From: Tetragonia tetragonoides
Taxonomy: Eukaryota; Streptophyta; Magnoliopsida; Caryophyllales; Aizoaceae
Direction: 5' to 3'
Length of the DNA: 64,000 bases
Assembly (NCBI GenBank): GCA_038025085.1
Contig: CM076139.1
Location: forward strand, 24,691,807 to 24,755,806
The notes under the pieces were generated by a model that was not told where the DNA came from, made no database searches, and worked only from the letters and a program-made list of their open reading frames with translations. The translations under genes and the position numbers were made by a program. Positions 60,019 to 64,000 of this stretch are shown piece by piece. How positions within the stretch are numbered: position 1 is the first letter of the stretch; every line of letters begins with the position of its first letter.

Positions 60019-60949
60019 GACTTATGTTCAGGATTGGGGGGGCTCGAGGAAGAATTATGGTGACAAAGGTTTGGCTCGATCGTCCGACAGATTTTTTCGC
60101 GACAAGCTACATCCAAGACACCACCACATTCCAAAAGGTCATCACCCCATAATCCATCACTACCACAAAGCTCGTCACCGCTCAATACATCCCTTACCTC
60201 ACCAATCACACCCCCAAACTTCACTTTGGTCAAAACCATCGACGAGAGGCTTGATGAGCTCATGAGTGAGTTGGAAAGGGTGCGACTCAAGGTTGAAGAT
60301 TTGGAAAAGAAGAAAGAGGATGAAGCAAGAATCCTCTCTGACTCCGACTCTGAGGAAGAAGGGCCAAATGGTAAGCTGGCTAAGATTAATTCTGTGCTCG
60401 AAAACTGCGGCCTGTTTGCCAACTACCATGCTAATATTGGTAAAGTCAATCACAAAGTCAAGGGCAAACTTCCAGCCAAGTTCTCCATGCCCAAGGTTCC
60501 GATATTCACTGGAACTGATAATCCACAAGACCACCTCAAAGCCTTCACCACTGCCATGGGTTTAAGGGAAGTTGACAAAAAATATCTGCATTCACTTGTT
60601 CCCACAGACTCTTGATGCCCCGACTCGTCGTTGGTTCTACACCTTGAATTTGGAGAACTACCGCACTTGGTCAGATTTTACTACAGTCTTCCTTGCACGC
60701 TACAAGGAAAATGTTTCTCTACCTATGACCCTTCGAGAGTTAGAGATCACCAAACAAGAAGAAGATGAGGGATTCACTGCCTTCTTTAGGCGTTGGAGGC
60801 TAAAGATAGCCGAAATGGTTGAGCGACCTTCGCAAACTCATCAAATACGCCAACTCATCAAGAATCTGCAACCTGCTTACAAGGAACACTTCAGGTATCA
60901 AGCAATTGACTCCTACAACTGGCTTTATGTTGTGGGTATCCGAATTTAA
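60019..60949 (+). pseudogene. E3 gag
   Basis: Homologue of the E1 and E2 gag. The start ATGTTCAGGATTGGG has extra G residues (run of 7) that shift frame. The frame 60226-60615 carries ERLDELMSELERVRLK, SDSDSEEE and DNPQDHLKAFTTAMG and ends after a shift in an A run near 60578. The frame 60572-60949 resumes with HLFPQTLDAPTRRWF, LENYRTWSDFTTVF, MVERPSQTHQIRQ and NLQPAYKEHFRYQA. Confidence 0.83.
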
Positions 60950-62846
60950 GATGACCTTCTTAAGAATTCCACTTAACTCGTGAACAACGCGAGTATCTGT
61001 AAGGGATTGTCCTCCATATCCCTGTCAAACAGCCCGTGCTCGAGAAGTTGAAGAGAGTCGAAGTTTCCAAGTGCGCAAGTCTAGTCGAGTCCAATCAAGT
61101 ATAATGATGTCTAGTTTGTATTTTCAATTCGTTCATTGAGTCTATCTTACTTCCCGTGTAATGCTTTTCTTCGATTCAATAAAGATTGAATTTTGATTCC
61201 CATCATTGTCTTTGTTCAATCCTATGACGAACTTAAGTTGCCTATGACGGAATAAAAAAAAATCAGAAAAAAAAAAAATTCAAAAGAATGCCTTCATTGT
61301 GGAAAACATCAAACAAGAACTACCTAATGATCATCGCCGTAGAGGACATACAGTTGAACCGTCCGTGCCGAGGACAGGAGGCATTCATTTGGCACCTCAC
61401 ATCAATATCCTTTACTACCCTATACATCATTACCACTTGCAATCCTTTGAGCCTAAACACATAGCCTTTTCATTTCTTAACCACATCATCCTTACCCGGG
61501 AAATGGGTGTGTGCGACATGGAAATAGAAACAACCTTCTAGGCAAGGTGGACCGACCTACAAAAAAAAGCCACCGAGAGAAATGCAAAAAGAAGAAGAGA
61601 GAACTCGAATGTTCAAGAGAAAAAAGAACAACAGAGAAAAAAAATTCGAGAGCGATCAAAGATCCAAAAAAGTGCAAACACCAAGTACAACAAACGGTGA
61701 CATTACCTAAACATTGATCCCTAAACCACCTTGCCATTATCACAAACTTCTTTTCCATCTAGCATGCTTTGGGAAGGGGATTTACATTGAGTTTCTTTGA
61801 GCCTTTATCCTTTCTTTGACACCTTAACCCAGCCTGACCTTACAACCCTAAAGCCCTCCAAGAGGTACTACCATTCAATTGTATTGTCCTAAACTACGTT
61901 GGCCTGATTCCACAAACTGGATACGTAGGAAACCTCAAGGAGGTCCGGCCACGACAACCACTTTGTCACATGATCATAAGGAGTTTTCCCATTCCACCAT
62001 TCTCATCTATGGCTAAAAACAAAATGAGCCAGGTAGGTTAAAAACCCGAAAGGGCGGCCTAGGCAAAAGTTAGGGCAACCAAAAAAAATATATATAAAAC
62101 AAATTAAACATCTTGAAGCAACTTAAATTTTCGAGGATTTAGAACAGTGTTTCTCATTTAAGAACTTTTTGGTTAGTCGTCTAGAGTCATACTCATCACC
62201 TTTCTCATAGGCTTGCACATAGACTTCCCAACTGGGGGCTTTTTTAGAATGAGTCGGTTTTTTGTCCGCTATGTTCCAAGTTGTCCATTTCGTCCCCATA
62301 CCTTAAGTTAGGATATTTTGTACCACTGCATCAACATCCTAGCTCCTCGAGTAGGTCATAATCATCAAGAATCACACATCAAACTGGGGCTGATTCTCCC
62401 TTGACTGCACCCATTCTTGTCCACTTGTCTCTTACTCTGTCAAGATCACCACAGGAATGAAATTCTTGATCACAAAAACTTTTCCTATATGAAGACCCTC
62501 TTCAGACCCTATAGGAAAGTCGTGCATGTTAGGCTAGGCCGCATGGAGCTGTGAGTCAATAGAGTCTGCATACATCATATTTGCATAAGTACTAGAGTCG
62601 CCTTCAAAGGCATGCATGTGTACATAATTTCTCAGTATCTTGAGTCCCTGCGTGTTTACATCTCAATCCCCCTTTGCCCCGTGCATATTACTATGTCGTA
62701 TTCTTGTGCATATTGTCATGGTCAGTTGGGAATGTCTATTGCATCTCTTCCCTATGTGCATATCTCCACTGCAGGTTTGAGCCTACCCGCTCTCCATTGA
62801 AACCAGCAAGCCCGAAACTCATGATGAAGCCTAGAAGTGACCTTCC
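60950..62846 (+). other. E3 noncoding 3' region
   Basis: Reverse-complement counterpart of about 9000-10800 in E1. A runs near 61255 and 61560; no supported gene. Confidence 0.65.
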
Positions 62847-63087
62847 GACTACAACCAAGAATGGAAATAACCTTCCAACAACAGTCCCAGCGTGGGGGAA
62901 CAAGTCCTTTTGGTCCACCAATTCAAAATTCAACAGCTGGTCCATCTTACGGTACCAAGTATTATCCGACTACAACCAAAAATGGTAATAACCTTCCAAC
63001 AACAGTCCCAGCGCGCGGAAACAAGTCCCTTTGGTCCACCAATTCAAAATTCAACAGCTGGTCCATCTTACGGTACCAAGTATTATC
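62847..63087 (+). repeat. 121-bp tandem duplication in E3
   Basis: Two adjacent copies starting GACTACAACCAAGAATGG at 62847 and 62968, both ending with GGTACCAAGTATTATC. Confidence 0.9.
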
Positions 63088-63225
63088 AGGTAAAACTAAA
63101 CCACCTGTTTTGCAGGTCTCAAACACACAAGCCCAGTATGCCCTGACAATACTAGTCACCCAGAGTAGTCAAATTATTTTAAGAAAAGCCCAGTGGATCC
63201 TCTGGCACCATCCCAAATTTTTTAT

Positions 63226-63415
63226 AGAACAGCCAGTTTCCATAATTTTTATATGACAACCAGTTTCAAAAATTGTGAAAGGACAACCAGTTTCCAAAAT
63301 TTTTATAGGACAGCCAGTTTCCAAAATTGTGATAGGACAGCCAGTTTCTAAAATTGTGGTAGGACAGTCAGTTTCACAAATTATGATTGGACAGTCAGTT
63401 TCCAAAATTGTGTCA
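63226..63415 (+). repeat. 27-bp tandem repeat in E3
   Basis: About seven units of GGACAGCCAGTTTCCAAAAT plus TGTGATA or TTTTATA. On the minus strand it reads as a 9-residue repeat (TILETGCPI), a by-product of period 27. Confidence 0.9.
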
Positions 63416-63760
63416 GTCAATGATCGCTTAAGCTAGTGCGGTTAAACTGTCCTTTTAATTTGAGGCTACTCATTTGTGTCAGTCAATGATTGCTTAAGCT
63501 AGTGCGGTTAAACTGGCCTTTTCATTCAAGGTTACTGATTTGTGTCAGTCAATGATCGTTTAAGCTAGTGCGGTTAAACTGTCTTTTTTATTCAAGGCTA
63601 CTCCTTTTGTGTCAGTCAATGATCGCTTAAGCTAGTGCGGTTAAACTGTCCTTTTTATACGAGGACACTCATTTTGTGTCAGTCAATGATTGCTTAAACT
63701 ATTGCGATTATACTGTCCTTTGTTTTTTATATGTTTCAGTCAATGATTGCTTAAGCTATT
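63412..63760 (+). repeat. 66-bp tandem repeat in E3
   Basis: About five units starting GTCAGTCAATGATCGCTTAA, spaced 65-68 bp. It is the reverse complement of the E1 array core (AGCAATCATTGACTGAC), with more units and a different spacer. Confidence 0.9.
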
Positions 63761-64000
63761 GCATTTAAACTGTTCATATGTTTTAACCATTTTACAGTCG
63801 TCATTTTGATCGCGTTGTCTCGTCAACCTTTTCGTTTCTCGTGCAGGGATGGAATCTCGGCATCTGCCGAGTAGTGATTAGTCACTATTTGCTTAGAATA
63901 AAGCATTTATACTATTCACTCTCACCATATTATTTTCCATTTACAGCCGTCATTTCAATCGCGATATCTCGTCGACCTTTTCGATTCTCGTGCAGGGACG
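63761..64000 (+). other. E3 interior up to the window edge
   Basis: Matches about 7950-8230 of E1 in reverse. No gene; PPT and 3' LTR expected just outside. Confidence 0.6.

Larger units (their letters stand above)
57230..64000 (+). mobile_element. E3: gag-only Tat/Ogre-type element, plus strand, right end missing
   Basis: Third copy of the E1 family, in the opposite orientation to all other LTR elements here. 5' LTR, PBS, leader, gag and 3' region are present. The last bases of the window correspond to about 8110-8150 of E1, so roughly 0.5 kb of interior and the whole 3' LTR lie beyond the edge. Confidence 0.9.

Noticed and set aside
63169..63420. Nine-residue repeat peptide on the minus strand
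   Set aside because: By-product of the 27-bp array; absent in E1 and E2.
63412..63760. CRISPR-like array with regular 66-bp spacing
   Set aside because: Spacers are similar to each other, the context is a plant LTR element, and the units are simple tandem repeats.

Overview
This window looks like plant nuclear heterochromatin. I find no host gene, rRNA or tRNA that I can support as functional. Almost everything belongs to plant transposon families: a LINE, a Tekay/Del-type chromovirus, a Tat/Ogre-type Ty3 element with dual RNase H and antisense genes, three gag-only relatives of Tat/Ogre, an LTR element with almost no internal region, another LTR family, and CACTA-type DNA transposon pieces. 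A flowering plant is certain. I cannot name the species from sequence alone.

The most economical reading is that positions 3784-57229 are ONE old minus-strand LINE cut apart by later insertions. In LINE order (high to low coordinate) the pieces are: 5' region 57229-56206; ORF1 N-terminus 56205-56018; [Tekay element 56017-35931, itself holding a gag-only element at 47285-39386]; ORF1 middle with DUF4283 and a zinc knuckle 35930-35057; [2.7-kb duplicated block B 35056-32365]; ORF1 C-terminus 32364-31969; inter-ORF spacer 31968-31702; [LTR family F element 31701-14331, holding CACTA pieces and the truncated Tat element 26258-15258]; spacer 14330-14216; [gag-only element E1 14210-6071]; spacer 6065-5388; ORF2 endonuclease and start of RT 5387-3784; [short-internal LTR element from 3783 past the left edge]. 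Exact 5-bp target-site duplications (TSDs) support E1 (GCATC), the Tekay element (ACTAT) and E2 (GATTT), and a 4/5 match supports family F (ACAGG/ACATG). ORF1 reads in frame across the Tekay TSD, and the Tekay integrase reads in frame across the E2 TSD.

The Tekay element (minus) is the most complete autonomous element: LTRs of about 2.7 kb, an initiator-Met PBS, an extra ORF before gag, gag with a long poly-Asn microsatellite, protease, RT, RNase H, integrase and chromodomain. It is dead from several stops, frameshifts and a lost integrase zinc-ligand pair. The Tat element (minus, 5' truncated) has protease, RT, two RNase H domains and a full-length integrase frame. On the opposite strand between integrase and 3' LTR it carries two intron-containing genes, one preceded by its own TATA/GC-rich promoter-like block. 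E1, E2 and E3 (E3 plus strand, running off the right edge) share PBS, PPT and LTR ends with the Tat element but encode only gag, so they probably depended on such an element for enzymes. All Tat-like elements carry different tandem repeats just before the 3' LTR.

Most candidate systems here are known TE types. The parts I consider least ordinary are the single-LINE scaffold, the LTR element with a 205-bp interior, the duplicated block with captured host exons, the extra Tekay ORF with a histone-H3-tail-like start, and the antisense gene block with a U3-like promoter.
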